A stretch of DNA of 64,000 nt from Aliiglaciecola sp. M165. GTDB taxonomy: Bacteria > Pseudomonadota > Gammaproteobacteria > Enterobacterales > Alteromonadaceae. A model generated the notes under the pieces. That model had not been told where the DNA came from, ran no database searches, and worked only from the letters and a program-made list of their open reading frames with translations. A program made the position numbers and the translations under genes. This document shows, piece after piece, positions 44,297-52,458 of the stretch (the first letter of the stretch is position 1; every line of letters begins with the position of its first letter). The stretch is taken from contig NZ_VKKH01000005.1 of assembly GCF_007197995.1 (NCBI RefSeq), positions 62,001 through 126,000 of the forward strand, in the 5' to 3' direction.

Positions 44297-45673
44297 ATGC
44301 GCAATATTTTCTTACTCGGATGCTTCGCATTCAGTTCAATGGCTATAGCTAATCAAAACAATCCCAAAACCGAATTTACTGATCAGGCAGCGCTTCATAA
44401 AATCCAATCGCAAATATCCGCAAACAATATTGAAAGAGATATCGCCAAGCTGGTGAGTTTTGGTACTCGCCATACGTTATCTGAAACTGAATCAGATACG
44501 CGCGGAATTGGCGCCGCACGGCGTTGGATTAAAGCAGAATTGGAGAAAATTTCCAAGGCCTGTGGTAACTGCCTGGAAGTGTATTTTCAATCAGAAACCA
44601 TTAGCGGTGAAAGACGTATCCCTGACCCTGTTGAAGTAGTCAGTGTAATTGCTGTGCAAAAAGGCACAACTGATCCAGGTCGCTACGTGATCATGTCGGG
44701 TGATATCGACTCACGTGTGTCAGATGTGATGAATTATACCGACGATTCACCCGGCGCCAATGACAATGCTTCTGGTGTTGCTGGAACGCTAGAAGCCGCC
44801 CGTGTGTTGTCAAAATACAAGTTCAACGGTTCGATTGTTTACGCTGCTTTAGCAGGTGAGGAGCAAGGGTTATTTGGTGGCCGTATTATGGCAGAACAAG
44901 CGCAAAAAGATGGTTGGCGCATTAAAGCCGTGTTAAATAACGACATGATCGGAAACATCGAGGGCATAAACGGTGTAATCAATAACACCACTGCACGGAT
45001 CTTTGCTGAAGGTACGCGCCAAACTGAAACACCTGAAGAAGCCAGACTAAGACGCTTTACTGGCGGTGAGGTGGACTCTCCTAGCCGTAATCTTGCGCGT
45101 TATATTGATTGGATGGCGGACCGATACATTCCTAATCTCGACACTATGGTAATCTATCGTTTGGACAGGTTTCGCCGCGGCGGTCATCATCGTCCGTTTA
45201 ATGATTTAGGCTACCCGGGGGTGCGCATTATGGAAACCAACGAACATTATGACCGTCAACATCAGGACCTGCGCACCGAAAACGGGATTGTTTATGGAGA
45301 CACCCTTGATGGCGTGAACTTCGAGTATGCTGCCAAGCTAACAGCGCTCAACGCTGTTTCACTAGCGGGTATGGCTTGGGCTCCCACTCCACCAGCAAAA
45401 GTAGAGATTAAAGGCGCTGTGCAACCCAGTACAACGCTAAGCTGGCAAGCCGCAGACAAAATACAAAACCCCAATTTGGCCGGTTACAAAATCTACTGGC
45501 GCTACACAGATGCGCCCCAATGGCAATTTAGTCGTTATGTTGGTGATGTTACAGAGTTCACCTTAAAGAACGTCGTAATCGACAACTACTTCTTTGGCGT
45601 CGCCAGTGTTAGTAAAGACGGTTACGAGAGTCCCGTGGTCTTCCCAGGGGCAGCAGGCGCATTTGGAGAGTGA
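44297..45673 (+). CDS. Secreted M28-family metallopeptidase
   Basis: A 458-residue protein with signal peptide (MRNIFLLGCFAFSSMAIAN). The M28 zinc core is visible: GANDNASG (bridging Asp156), AGEEQGLFGG (general base Glu188, ligand Glu189), a third ligand Asp in VLNNDMIGN, and NEHYDRQHQD near the last His. In the first ligand position, where GHxDS is usual, the sequence reads SGDIDSR with Asp136. A fibronectin-like C-terminal domain (about 370-455) begins after WAPTPPAKVEIKG. It probably trims peptides in the periplasm or outside. Confidence 0.85.
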   Translation: MRNIFLLGCFAFSSMAIANQNNPKTEFTDQAALHKIQSQISANNIERDIAKLVSFGTRHTLSETESDTRGIGAARRWIKAELEKISKACGNCLEVYFQSETISGERRIPDPVEVVSVIAVQKGTTDPGRYVIMSGDIDSRVSDVMNYTDDSPGANDNASGVAGTLEAARVLSKYKFNGSIVYAALAGEEQGLFGGRIMAEQAQKDGWRIKAVLNNDMIGNIEGINGVINNTTARIFAEGTRQTETPEEARLRRFTGGEVDSPSRNLARYIDWMADRYIPNLDTMVIYRLDRFRRGGHHRPFNDLGYPGVRIMETNEHYDRQHQDLRTENGIVYGDTLDGVNFEYAAKLTALNAVSLAGMAWAPTPPAKVEIKGAVQPSTTLSWQAADKIQNPNLAGYKIYWRYTDAPQWQFSRYVGDVTEFTLKNVVIDNYFFGVASVSKDGYESPVVFPGAAGAFGE

Positions 45674-45674
45674 C

Positions 45675-45820
45675 GCTAATCGTCATCCTCGAAAAATTTA
45701 AACGCCATACCCTCTTGCAAATGCCTGCGTCATTATCGACGCGTGCTTGCCCTGCATCATCCCCGCATGCTTAGCCTACGTCATCCCCGAGGCGCTCTTT
45801 TCGGGGATCTCCCTCATCAC
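45675..45820. repeat. Dispersed hairpin element, copy C, with degenerate left arms
   Basis: ATCCCCGA (45783-45790) and TCGGGGAT (45801-45808) pair around GGCGCTCTTT. Before it stand at least three decayed left arms (CGTCATCCTCG near 45682, CGTCATTATCGAC near 45728, CATCATCCCCGC near 45756). It lies right after the M28 gene. Confidence 0.7.
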
Positions 45821-45836
45821 TGACCATTTACACTTA

Positions 45837-45924
45837 ACTACGCAATGCGTAGTGGGTTACTACGTTTTGCAATGCAGATTCAGTTTCAATGGCTATGTAC
45901 CATGTCTCTACCGATTCGAATCGG
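45837..45924. promoter_or_regulatory. Two palindromes upstream of the tautomerase gene
   Basis: ACTACGCAATGCGTAGT (45837-45853) and CCGATTCGAATCGG (45911-45924) are near-perfect and perfect palindromes, 105 and 34 bases before the ATG at 45958. Either could bind the nearby HxlR regulator. No experimental basis. Confidence 0.4.
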
Positions 45925-45957
45925 AATATCAAACTAACTGACTAACGGAGAATACAA

Positions 45958-46176
45958 ATGCCAATTATCAACGTCAAACTAATCGAAAACGTCTTTAGCA
46001 AAGAACAGAAAAAAGAAATCATTTCTCGCCTGACCGATACAATGGTCGATATCGAGGGTGAAAATATGCGAGGTGTAACCTGGGTTTATATCGAAGATAT
46101 AAAAGAAGGAGATCTTGGTATTGGTGGTCATGCTCTGCATGCCGCGGACGTTCACCGTATGCAGCACGGTGAGTAA
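45958..46176 (+). CDS. 4-Oxalocrotonate tautomerase-family protein
   Basis: A 72-residue protein. Met-Pro start exposes the catalytic Pro1 after Met removal (PIINVKLIENVF), with the beta-alpha-beta pattern and VTWVYIEDIKEGD as the second strand. The conserved Arg of the active site is probably in GENMRGVTW. It is likely a tautomerase or a promiscuous relative. GGAG stands eight bases before the ATG. It converges with an HxlR gene, with a good hairpin in between. Confidence 0.85.
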   Translation: MPIINVKLIENVFSKEQKKEIISRLTDTMVDIEGENMRGVTWVYIEDIKEGDLGIGGHALHAADVHRMQHGE

Positions 46177-46180
46177 ACGA

Positions 46181-46199
46181 TAGGGCGCTTAGCGCCCTA
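46181..46199. terminator. Bidirectional hairpin between tautomerase and HxlR genes
   Basis: AGGGCGC/GCGCCCT form a 7-bp stem around TTA with flanking T and A, between convergent genes. Confidence 0.65.
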
Positions 46200-46206
46200 A
46201 ATTCTT

Positions 46207-46887
46207 TCAACTGCTTACAGCTTGAACATCTACGTAGCGCGATAAAGGAAACCAACTCATAACGTTCTTTCGCAAATACCCCGCGCCATTAAATTTGATT
46301 TCTCTGTCGGCATAGGCCGCTAAGCTTTTTTCCCCCATCCAAACTTCTGCCAAACTACGAAGCGTACAGGTAATATACATCGATACGTCATAACCAGGAT
46401 CTTCATTACACAAATCGACTGAATCACTTTTTGCTATCATCCACCATTTGGTTGCATCAGGCTGGTCACTCAGAATCACACAGAAAACATGCTGTCCATC
46501 TGGCAGACTCTCGATTCTAAGAGTACGATGAAAGTCCCACATGAAGGTGCCGGCATCAATATCGATATCGCATAACTGATCGCGCGCCCACCTTAGACCC
46601 CACCTGGCTAACTGGTCCATGATCGGTGCCAGTTCTTTGCCACTCTGCGTTAAATAATAGTTTCCTCTATTTTTACCTAAATCCTTTTTATGGATGATAA
46701 GGCCGTTTTTTTCCATGGTCTTCAGTCTGTTACTCAAAACAGTTGGAGAGATCCGCGGCAGAGCATTTTGAAAATTATTGTATCGGTGAGCTCCCATAAA
46801 CAATTCGCGAAGGATCAGCAAAGTCCACTTATCTCCCAAAATATCTGTCGCCTTTAAGGTAGGGCATAAGCTACCAAACTTGTTCAT
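46207..46887 (-). CDS. HxlR-family regulator with extra C-terminal domain
   Basis: A 226-residue protein. The first 100 residues are an HxlR winged HTH (LGDKWTLLILRELFMGAHRY; ISPTVLSNRLKTMEKNGLI). The last 120 residues, beyond the usual HxlR length, form a second domain (FHRTLRIESLPDGQHVFCVI ... YITCTLRSLAEVWMGEKSL) that looks like the SCP2 sterol-carrier-like ligand domain of some HxlR proteins. It may sense a lipid-like or aromatic ligand. Likely targets are the adjacent tautomerase or the divergent side. Confidence 0.8.
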   Translation of the reverse strand: MNKFGSLCPTLKATDILGDKWTLLILRELFMGAHRYNNFQNALPRISPTVLSNRLKTMEKNGLIIHKKDLGKNRGNYYLTQSGKELAPIMDQLARWGLRWARDQLCDIDIDAGTFMWDFHRTLRIESLPDGQHVFCVILSDQPDATKWWMIAKSDSVDLCNEDPGYDVSMYITCTLRSLAEVWMGEKSLAAYADREIKFNGAGYLRKNVMSWFPLSRYVDVQAVSS

Positions 46888-47082
46888 CTAATTAGTCATC
46901 CAACGAATTGTAGTTAGATTAATAGCTTAGCAATATTAATTTGATTTTACAGGGATTGGGAAAATGAGCCTCTAACCTCACTATACGAAAGTGGATCTCT
47001 TTTAAATAAAAATAATAGGCCACGCACCAGACCTCGGCTTAAGATACCACCGGGAATAGAAAAATGTCTGCGGACTTTTTTA

Positions 47083-47805
47083 TCACTTGCTTCGGATCAA
47101 CAACTCCTCCAATGCAATTTTATTTGGGCGATACTGATTCACTTTTTCATCTTCTTTGGGATAACCCAGTGCCAACCCGCACACCAACTTGTACCCATTG
47201 GGAATGTCAAAATGCTTTTCTAATGGTGATCGCCACATGCCAAGTGCACCTTGCGGGCACGTCCCCAAGCCTTTGTCGGTCGCAGACAACATGAGAGACT
47301 GCATCATGATCCCAGCATCCACTAGTGCGGTGAATTTCATACCCGGATGAATAAAAACAAAGATGGCGACAGGTGCATCAAAAAAGGTGAAGTTGCGTGA
47401 CATGGCCTCGTCCCTAGCTTTTTTGTCTCCACGCTTAATGCCAAGCACATCATACAAACCTTTACCCGTATGCATCCTACGATCTTGAAAGATTCCAGGG
47501 TACTTACCTAGTATTGGTTTGTAGTCACCATCTGGCATGGCTTTGCTAGTGGCGACATTAAAAAGCTTTAACGGCAATGGTTGGCGCTGGATTTTATTGA
47601 TTTTGTAGTAGCGTGAAAGCAGCTCCTGACCAAGCTGTTTGCAGGTCTCCCCAGTCGCCACGGCTACTTTATATGGTTGAGTATTAGAGCTCGACGGTGA
47701 TTCGATTGCATCGCTCAAAATCCCATTGATGATTTCTTGCGGTACAGGTTTGTCAGAAAACGCACGGATGCTTCGGCGTGAATGTAGTGCTTGTGAAAAT
47801 TCCAT
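47083..47805 (-). CDS. Nitroreductase-family flavoprotein
   Basis: A 240-residue nitroreductase fold protein. RRSIRAFSDKPVP (FMN-contact RRS) opens it, SPSSSNTQPYKVAVATG is the NTQPW-like element, and GLGTCPQGALGMWRSPL supplies the phosphate loop near the end. It is a probable FMN-dependent oxidoreductase of nitroaromatics, quinones or enones in the cytosol. The gene stands alone on the minus strand. Confidence 0.88.
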   Translation of the reverse strand: MEFSQALHSRRSIRAFSDKPVPQEIINGILSDAIESPSSSNTQPYKVAVATGETCKQLGQELLSRYYKINKIQRQPLPLKLFNVATSKAMPDGDYKPILGKYPGIFQDRRMHTGKGLYDVLGIKRGDKKARDEAMSRNFTFFDAPVAIFVFIHPGMKFTALVDAGIMMQSLMLSATDKGLGTCPQGALGMWRSPLEKHFDIPNGYKLVCGLALGYPKEDEKVNQYRPNKIALEELLIRSK

Positions 47806-47966
47806 AGAACCTAATGAATCGAGTAAAATTGACTAAATATTTTCATACCACTGGACCATGGGTCAACTACTGTAAAACCTATAACGAGATTGATTGCAGG
47901 TTATTTTCCAGTGTGTATTTTCTGGTATTCTTAAAACAGAGCCGCTAAAAACTGTCTACTTTGCGG

Positions 47967-48512
47967 TTAATTCAAATTATAGGGACACGACTTGCTTGTG
48001 TCTTTCATATCACAAACAAATGTCTGCTCAAATCGCTCTCGCCAGGTATCGAATTTTTCCGTTTCGACATCCATTTTCCAGACTTTTTGGATTTGATAAT
48101 AACTTTCCTTACCGGAAATCATCAGATGAAGCACTTTTGCTGTGACCTTATCGTCTTGGATACATTGGGTCTGCCAATACAAGACTTCATCTGCAATCGC
48201 TTTGGGATGTTCTAAAGTGATAGATTCGAATTTCTGACAATGGCGCTGACCAGGTGCATCCATTTCTGCCCGTTTGACATTCAAATCTGGCGACTGCCCG
48301 TAATAAATACTCACTGCATAGGTGTCTACCCAGCGTTTACCCGGTTTTTGCCACATGTTTGAACGATAACCGCGTTCTTCTTGCTGAAACAATTGCCAAC
48401 CTTTTATTTCTTCTATAAACGGCATGACTAAATGCTCGCCTTGATAAACGCTTGTTTGGCTCGCACACCCTAAAATACATAGGTTAAAAAATGCGATGAA
48501 AAATAGGCGCAT
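47967..48512 (-). CDS. Lipoprotein of unknown function
   Basis: The ATG at 48512 has AAGGA nine bases upstream and opens a lipoprotein signal: FFIAFFNLCILGCAS with the lipid Cys near residue 16. A longer in-frame start at 48707 lies within murI and is rejected. The 181-residue product is polar with a mixed alpha/beta body and cysteines after the lipid site (RHCQKF, TQCIQD, VCDMK, SCPYN). It follows murI by 52 bp on the same strand, so they may share a transcript. Function unknown. Confidence 0.7.
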   Translation of the reverse strand: MRLFFIAFFNLCILGCASQTSVYQGEHLVMPFIEEIKGWQLFQQEERGYRSNMWQKPGKRWVDTYAVSIYYGQSPDLNVKRAEMDAPGQRHCQKFESITLEHPKAIADEVLYWQTQCIQDDKVTAKVLHLMISGKESYYQIQKVWKMDVETEKFDTWRERFEQTFVCDMKDTSKSCPYNLN

Positions 48513-48564
48513 CAATCTTTTTCCTTGTCCGGCGGTTTGGTTTGATATCAACTTAGTCACACAC

Positions 48565-49383
48565 TTAGTTGATGTCAAATGCACTAGTTTTTGTGAAATT
48601 ACCATGCCAAAGCGTCTCACAGGTAAACCGTGTTTTTTCATCAAACTGGCTGGAATAAATACGTGAATTAGCTTTTTGTTTTTTGGAAGTGAATATGTCC
48701 AAGGCAATGAGCCGATTTTCTACCTGTTTTGCGATTGCTTCGCTGGTATTGACCAAGGTGGTTTGCCTACCTACTATTTTGCCAATTTGCTCGGACAGAA
48801 ATCCGTAGTGAGTGCATCCCAATACAATGTGATCAGCATTGGCTTTTAACATGGGATCCAGATATTGCTGCAACATTTCTATGGTTTGCGCATCATCGAA
48901 ATGCAGGTTTTCGATCTGTTCAACCAAGCCTTTGCAAGCTTGATTGACAATGGCTTTATCGCCAGAAAAGCGCTTTTGCAGCTGCGCATATTGTGGACTT
49001 TTAAGCGTATTGGCTGTTGCCATTACACCAATAACTCCGGTTTGCGTTGCTTGCAGCGCAGGCTTGATACCAGGCTCTACGCCTACAAAGTCTATGGCAT
49101 ACAATGATCGCAATTTACCTATGCAGGTCAATGTTGCAGTGTTACAGGCGACAACAATTAATTTAACCTTTTGACTGATCAAAAAATCGATGATCCGCTG
49201 GCATCTAGCCAAGACTAAATCCGGTGACTTTTCGCCATAGGGGGCATTGGCGCTGTCAGCAACATAGATCATCTCTTCGTTTGGCAACAATTTAGTTATA
49301 GCGTTTGCGATAGAGATACCGCCTACACCAGAATCAAAAATTCCAATGGGTGCATCGCGGTTGTGTGAGTTGAGAGAAGGCAT
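48565..49383 (-). CDS. murI: Glutamate racemase
   Basis: A 272-residue enzyme with the MurI signatures: IGIFDSGVGG at the N-terminus, catalytic VVACNTATLTC (Cys80) and VLGCTHYGFL (Cys190), and ADSANAPYGEKSP. It makes D-glutamate for peptidoglycan from L-glutamate in the cytosol. It lies between mlaA (upstream on the same strand, separated by a strong terminator) and a lipoprotein gene. Confidence 0.95.
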   Translation of the reverse strand: MPSLNSHNRDAPIGIFDSGVGGISIANAITKLLPNEEMIYVADSANAPYGEKSPDLVLARCQRIIDFLISQKVKLIVVACNTATLTCIGKLRSLYAIDFVGVEPGIKPALQATQTGVIGVMATANTLKSPQYAQLQKRFSGDKAIVNQACKGLVEQIENLHFDDAQTIEMLQQYLDPMLKANADHIVLGCTHYGFLSEQIGKIVGRQTTLVNTSEAIAKQVENRLIALDIFTSKKQKANSRIYSSQFDEKTRFTCETLWHGNFTKTSAFDIN

Positions 49384-49407
49384 GTAAGCGGCTAATTAAG
49401 ACTTTGG

Positions 49408-49440
49408 GAAAAAACGAAAGGGTGGGTCGCACCCCTTCGT
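49408..49440 (-). terminator. Strong terminator of the ccm-mlaA operon
   Basis: On the minus strand ACGAAGGGGTG and CACCCTTTCGT form an 11-bp stem (one G-U) around CGACC, followed by TTTTTT, nine bases after the mlaA stop codon. Confidence 0.85.
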
Positions 49441-49449
49441 GCTAGTGAT

Positions 49450-50223
49450 TTACAGGTCGTCGAGGAAGTCTTCGAAATTTTCGTCTTCTTCTTCGATTTG
49501 AGCTTCGTTCTTCTCCGGGATTTTTCCGTCTAAGACTTTGAATTCCAAATTCTGGAAGTAAGCGTTTTTCACAAACGCATAGGGGTCGAGCGATTGTTCT
49601 AAATTCGCTTCTTGTTCGATAAGTTCAGCCCGAGCATCTAACGCTTTGATCCCAGCACGAAAGGCTGCCACGTAAAAGGTTAGGTCATCGAGTGGAAAAT
49701 ACGAGGTATCGACAATATCACCCACCGCACTTCGAATATCTGTTGGCCCCAATGCAGGTAACATTAAAAAGGCGCCCGTGCCAACACCGTATTTACCCAG
49801 CACTTCGCCAAATTCTTCTTCTTGACGTTCCAGACCAATTGCCGAAGCCACATCAAACAAGCCTAAAATACCCACCGTTGAGTTCAATGCGAATCGCCCC
49901 AAACTCGTCAAACTGCCACCAACTTTACCTTGCAGTAAGTTGTTAACTGTATTGGACGGCTCTTCTAAGTTTAGTGCCGCGTTAAGTAGCCCTGTTCTGG
50001 CTGGAGAGGGCACATAATCAACGTAGGCAACAGCCGCAGGTCGCAATAGGTATTCATCCAGAATCTCATAGTTGAAATCCCACATTACGCGGTTAAACCC
50101 TTCAATAGGGTCCCTTGGATCTGAATAACCTTGGTTATCGACCTGTTCATTGGTCGCTTGTCTAGAGGCGCAGCCACCTAACATAAGCAACGTTACAACA
50201 ACCAATAAAACTTTATAATTCAT
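49450..50223 (-). CDS. mlaA: Outer-membrane lipoprotein MlaA (VacJ)
   Basis: A 257-residue protein with lipobox LMLGGCAS and the MlaA core (DPIEGFNRVMWDFNYEILDE; NLLQGKVGGSLTSLGRFALN; GVGTGAFLMLPALGPTD). With OmpC it removes phospholipid from the outer leaflet of the outer membrane and hands it to MlaC. It ends in an unusually acidic tail (IEEEDENFEDFLDDL). It overlaps ccmI by one base and is the last gene of the ccm operon, a strange but common neighbour in this order. Confidence 0.93.
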   Translation of the reverse strand: MNYKVLLVVVTLLMLGGCASRQATNEQVDNQGYSDPRDPIEGFNRVMWDFNYEILDEYLLRPAAVAYVDYVPSPARTGLLNAALNLEEPSNTVNNLLQGKVGGSLTSLGRFALNSTVGILGLFDVASAIGLERQEEEFGEVLGKYGVGTGAFLMLPALGPTDIRSAVGDIVDTSYFPLDDLTFYVAAFRAGIKALDARAELIEQEANLEQSLDPYAFVKNAYFQNLEFKVLDGKIPEKNEAQIEEEDENFEDFLDDL

Positions 50224-51443
50224 TAAAGCAATTCCTTATCTATCAATATATTTTGCAAGATTTGTGTGCCTGGTTTCAGGTCAACCACCACCTCTCCTTG
50301 CAACTCCCCTGTTGTTTGAGCGACATTTTCATCAACTGAAATCCGCGCCACGAGTCTTGTCTCGTTCAATTGCGAAATTTTATAGGTTGGCATCATGGCA
50401 TTGGCATCTGACAACTCCACTGATACGGGTAAATCGCTCAACTTACTTTTAACCACTGCTGCCGGCATTTTTACCTGGCCATTGGCGTCTTGGGCGAACA
50501 CAAACAAATAGCCATCAGCAGGTATTTTATCTTTAAGTTGTTGATCAATGTCCACAGTAATGAGAACCGAGGTTTTGCCCAATTGAACAACTTCCCCACC
50601 CAAGGCTGCGATACGTTGATCAACTTCCAATTGCATAGGATCGTTTGGCGCCAATTTAACTTTCAAACTTTGCCAATTTTCAATTGCCTGATCGGTTTTT
50701 CCTAACTGCGTTGACGTTACCGCCAGCATGCCCAATGCGTTGGCGTCCGCCGGATTGAGTAAGACGAGTTTCTTCAGCAATGGTTCCGCATGGCGAAGAT
50801 AATCTTCTTGCCCGGTCATAACAAGTGTCTGAGTGTAACTAGATAATACACCCGGATGTTCGGGCGCTATTTGATACGCCTTTTCAAAGGCCTGCAGTGC
50901 TGTGTCCAATCGATTCAAAGACGCATGCAAGCGTCCTAGCAGCAACCAACCAATATGATCGTCTGGGGTTTTGATCAACTTGGTGCGCATAGCCAAGGCA
51001 AAATCTTCAATATCTTCGGCTGTCACTGTGGGGTCGGCATCTAGGACTATTCGTTTAGCCAATTCAGACGATTGTTGGGTGACCGCTTGCCAATCTTTCA
51101 CGTCACCGACTTCATTACTCTTGTAATAAATAAATCCACTGATCGCCAGTGTTGAGATCAGCCCGCCAGAAACCATCCATTTTGCTGAACTATTGCCAAC
51201 GTGTGTTTCTGAGGTCTCGTCCACCAGGGCAAGTTTTAACTCTTTGATTGCAACCTGTTTGTCGTCTTCTGATATCAAGCCTTCTTTGACTTCACGCTCC
51301 AATTCGGTCATTCGCTGTTTGATAATTTGCGTATTCGATAACACGTCTTGATTCTTGCGCGCGAACCCTGCCACCCAAGGAAGGATCAATATCCCAATCG
51401 CGATCACTGACAATAAAACAACACCTAGCCAATAATTGCTCAC
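50223..51443 (-). CDS. ccmI: Cytochrome c maturation chaperone CcmI
   Basis: A 406-residue protein with an N-terminal membrane helix (WLGVVLLSVIAIGILILPWV), a coiled cytosolic loop, a second helix near residues 90-110 (WMVSGGLISTLAISGFIYY) and a periplasmic TPR region (about 150-290), then a beta domain. It holds apocytochrome c for the CcmFH haem ligase. Length matches the one-piece CcmI of gammaproteobacteria. It overlaps ccmH by four bases and ends on the first base of mlaA. Confidence 0.9.
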   Translation of the reverse strand: MSNYWLGVVLLSVIAIGILILPWVAGFARKNQDVLSNTQIIKQRMTELEREVKEGLISEDDKQVAIKELKLALVDETSETHVGNSSAKWMVSGGLISTLAISGFIYYKSNEVGDVKDWQAVTQQSSELAKRIVLDADPTVTAEDIEDFALAMRTKLIKTPDDHIGWLLLGRLHASLNRLDTALQAFEKAYQIAPEHPGVLSSYTQTLVMTGQEDYLRHAEPLLKKLVLLNPADANALGMLAVTSTQLGKTDQAIENWQSLKVKLAPNDPMQLEVDQRIAALGGEVVQLGKTSVLITVDIDQQLKDKIPADGYLFVFAQDANGQVKMPAAVVKSKLSDLPVSVELSDANAMMPTYKISQLNETRLVARISVDENVAQTTGELQGEVVVDLKPGTQILQNILIDKELL

Positions 51444-51886
51444 TTATCTTTCTCCAATAACGAATCAGCTTTCGCCAGCACAGCCTCATCAAAATCTTCA
51501 GTTTGTTTTTTCCGTCTAGAAAAAACCACGCCTAAGGCGATTAGCACAAACAACGGGGGAAGCAACCATAACCAGACTGTTAGCGGTGTAACAGGTGGTT
51601 TATAAGAGACAAAATCGCCATAGCGGGCTTTCATAAAATCAACAACTTCCTGCCTGGATTTACCTTGCTGCAGCAATTCATATACTTTGCGTCTCAAATC
51701 ATGGGCAATCATCGCATCCGAATCAGCAATATTCTGGTTTTGACATTGAGGACAACGTAGCTCTTGCGTCAATTCTAAAAAGATTTTTTGTTTTGCCGGG
51801 TCGTCAAATACAAAAGCTTCTTCTGCAGCCAAGACTGGAAAAGCCAAAAACGTCAAGATTCCAAAAAGTATGGTTAACTGTTTCAT
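51440..51886 (-). CDS. ccmH: Cytochrome c maturation thiol protein CcmH
   Basis: A 148-residue protein with signal sequence (LTILFGILTFLAFPVLAAEE), the LRCPQCQNQ motif (Cys45, Cys48) and a C-terminal membrane helix (VWLWLLPPLFVLIALGVVF). It reduces or transfers the apocytochrome disulfide. Short CcmH with a separate CcmI is typical. Four-base overlaps join it to ccmG and ccmI. Confidence 0.94.
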   Translation of the reverse strand: MKQLTILFGILTFLAFPVLAAEEAFVFDDPAKQKIFLELTQELRCPQCQNQNIADSDAMIAHDLRRKVYELLQQGKSRQEVVDFMKARYGDFVSYKPPVTPLTVWLWLLPPLFVLIALGVVFSRRKKQTEDFDEAVLAKADSLLEKDK

Positions 51887-52458
51887 TCAGCCACCAATTG
51901 ATTATAAAGAGGGGCAATTTTGTTATTCCACACACGAGGATTAATATCCCCAATGTGATGCATTCTCACCACACCTTGTTTATCGATGAGAAAGGTTTCT
52001 GGAGCACCTGTGACCCCTAAATCCAAAGAATAATCTCGTTTCACATCAAAGATATTAAATGCATACGGATTACCGAGTTGACCTAACTTAACTTCAACTT
52101 CTTTTTGGATGGTTGGAATACTCTTGATACCAAAATCGGGATCTGTATCCTGGTCGTAGTACAACCCCACAATCCTAACTCCTTGCTCTTCACGAAGCTG
52201 GGTCAAATAAGGTAATTCGACGGCACAGGTAACACACCATACTCCCCATACGTTCATAAGTGTAACATCCCCCTTGAACACGTCGGGTGTATGCGTCACC
52301 TCTGGTTGCATGAGATCAGGCAGTGAAAATGGTGGTAACGGCTGATTAATGAGACTTGAATCTAGCTGTCTAGGATCACTGTACAAGCCTTTGTATAAAA
52401 AAATTGATAACACCACAAACATTGTTAGCGGGATCATAAATATGGTTACTTTTCTCAT
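51883..52458 (-). CDS. ccmG: Thiol:disulfide oxidoreductase CcmG/DsbE
   Basis: A 191-residue membrane-tethered thioredoxin. An N-terminal anchor (IFMIPLTMFVVLSIFLYKG) is followed by the active site WCVTC (Cys75, Cys78) and the conserved TGAPETFLIDKQG with cis-Pro. It keeps apocytochrome c cysteines reduced in the periplasm. Overlaps of four bases with ccmF and ccmH. Confidence 0.94.
   Translation of the reverse strand: MRKVTIFMIPLTMFVVLSIFLYKGLYSDPRQLDSSLINQPLPPFSLPDLMQPEVTHTPDVFKGDVTLMNVWGVWCVTCAVELPYLTQLREEQGVRIVGLYYDQDTDPDFGIKSIPTIQKEVEVKLGQLGNPYAFNIFDVKRDYSLDLGVTGAPETFLIDKQGVVRMHHIGDINPRVWNNKIAPLYNQLVAE

Noticed and set aside
48513-48707. Longer start of the lipoprotein gene
   Set aside because: It overlaps murI, and the ATG at 48512 has a ribosome site and opens a lipoprotein signal.
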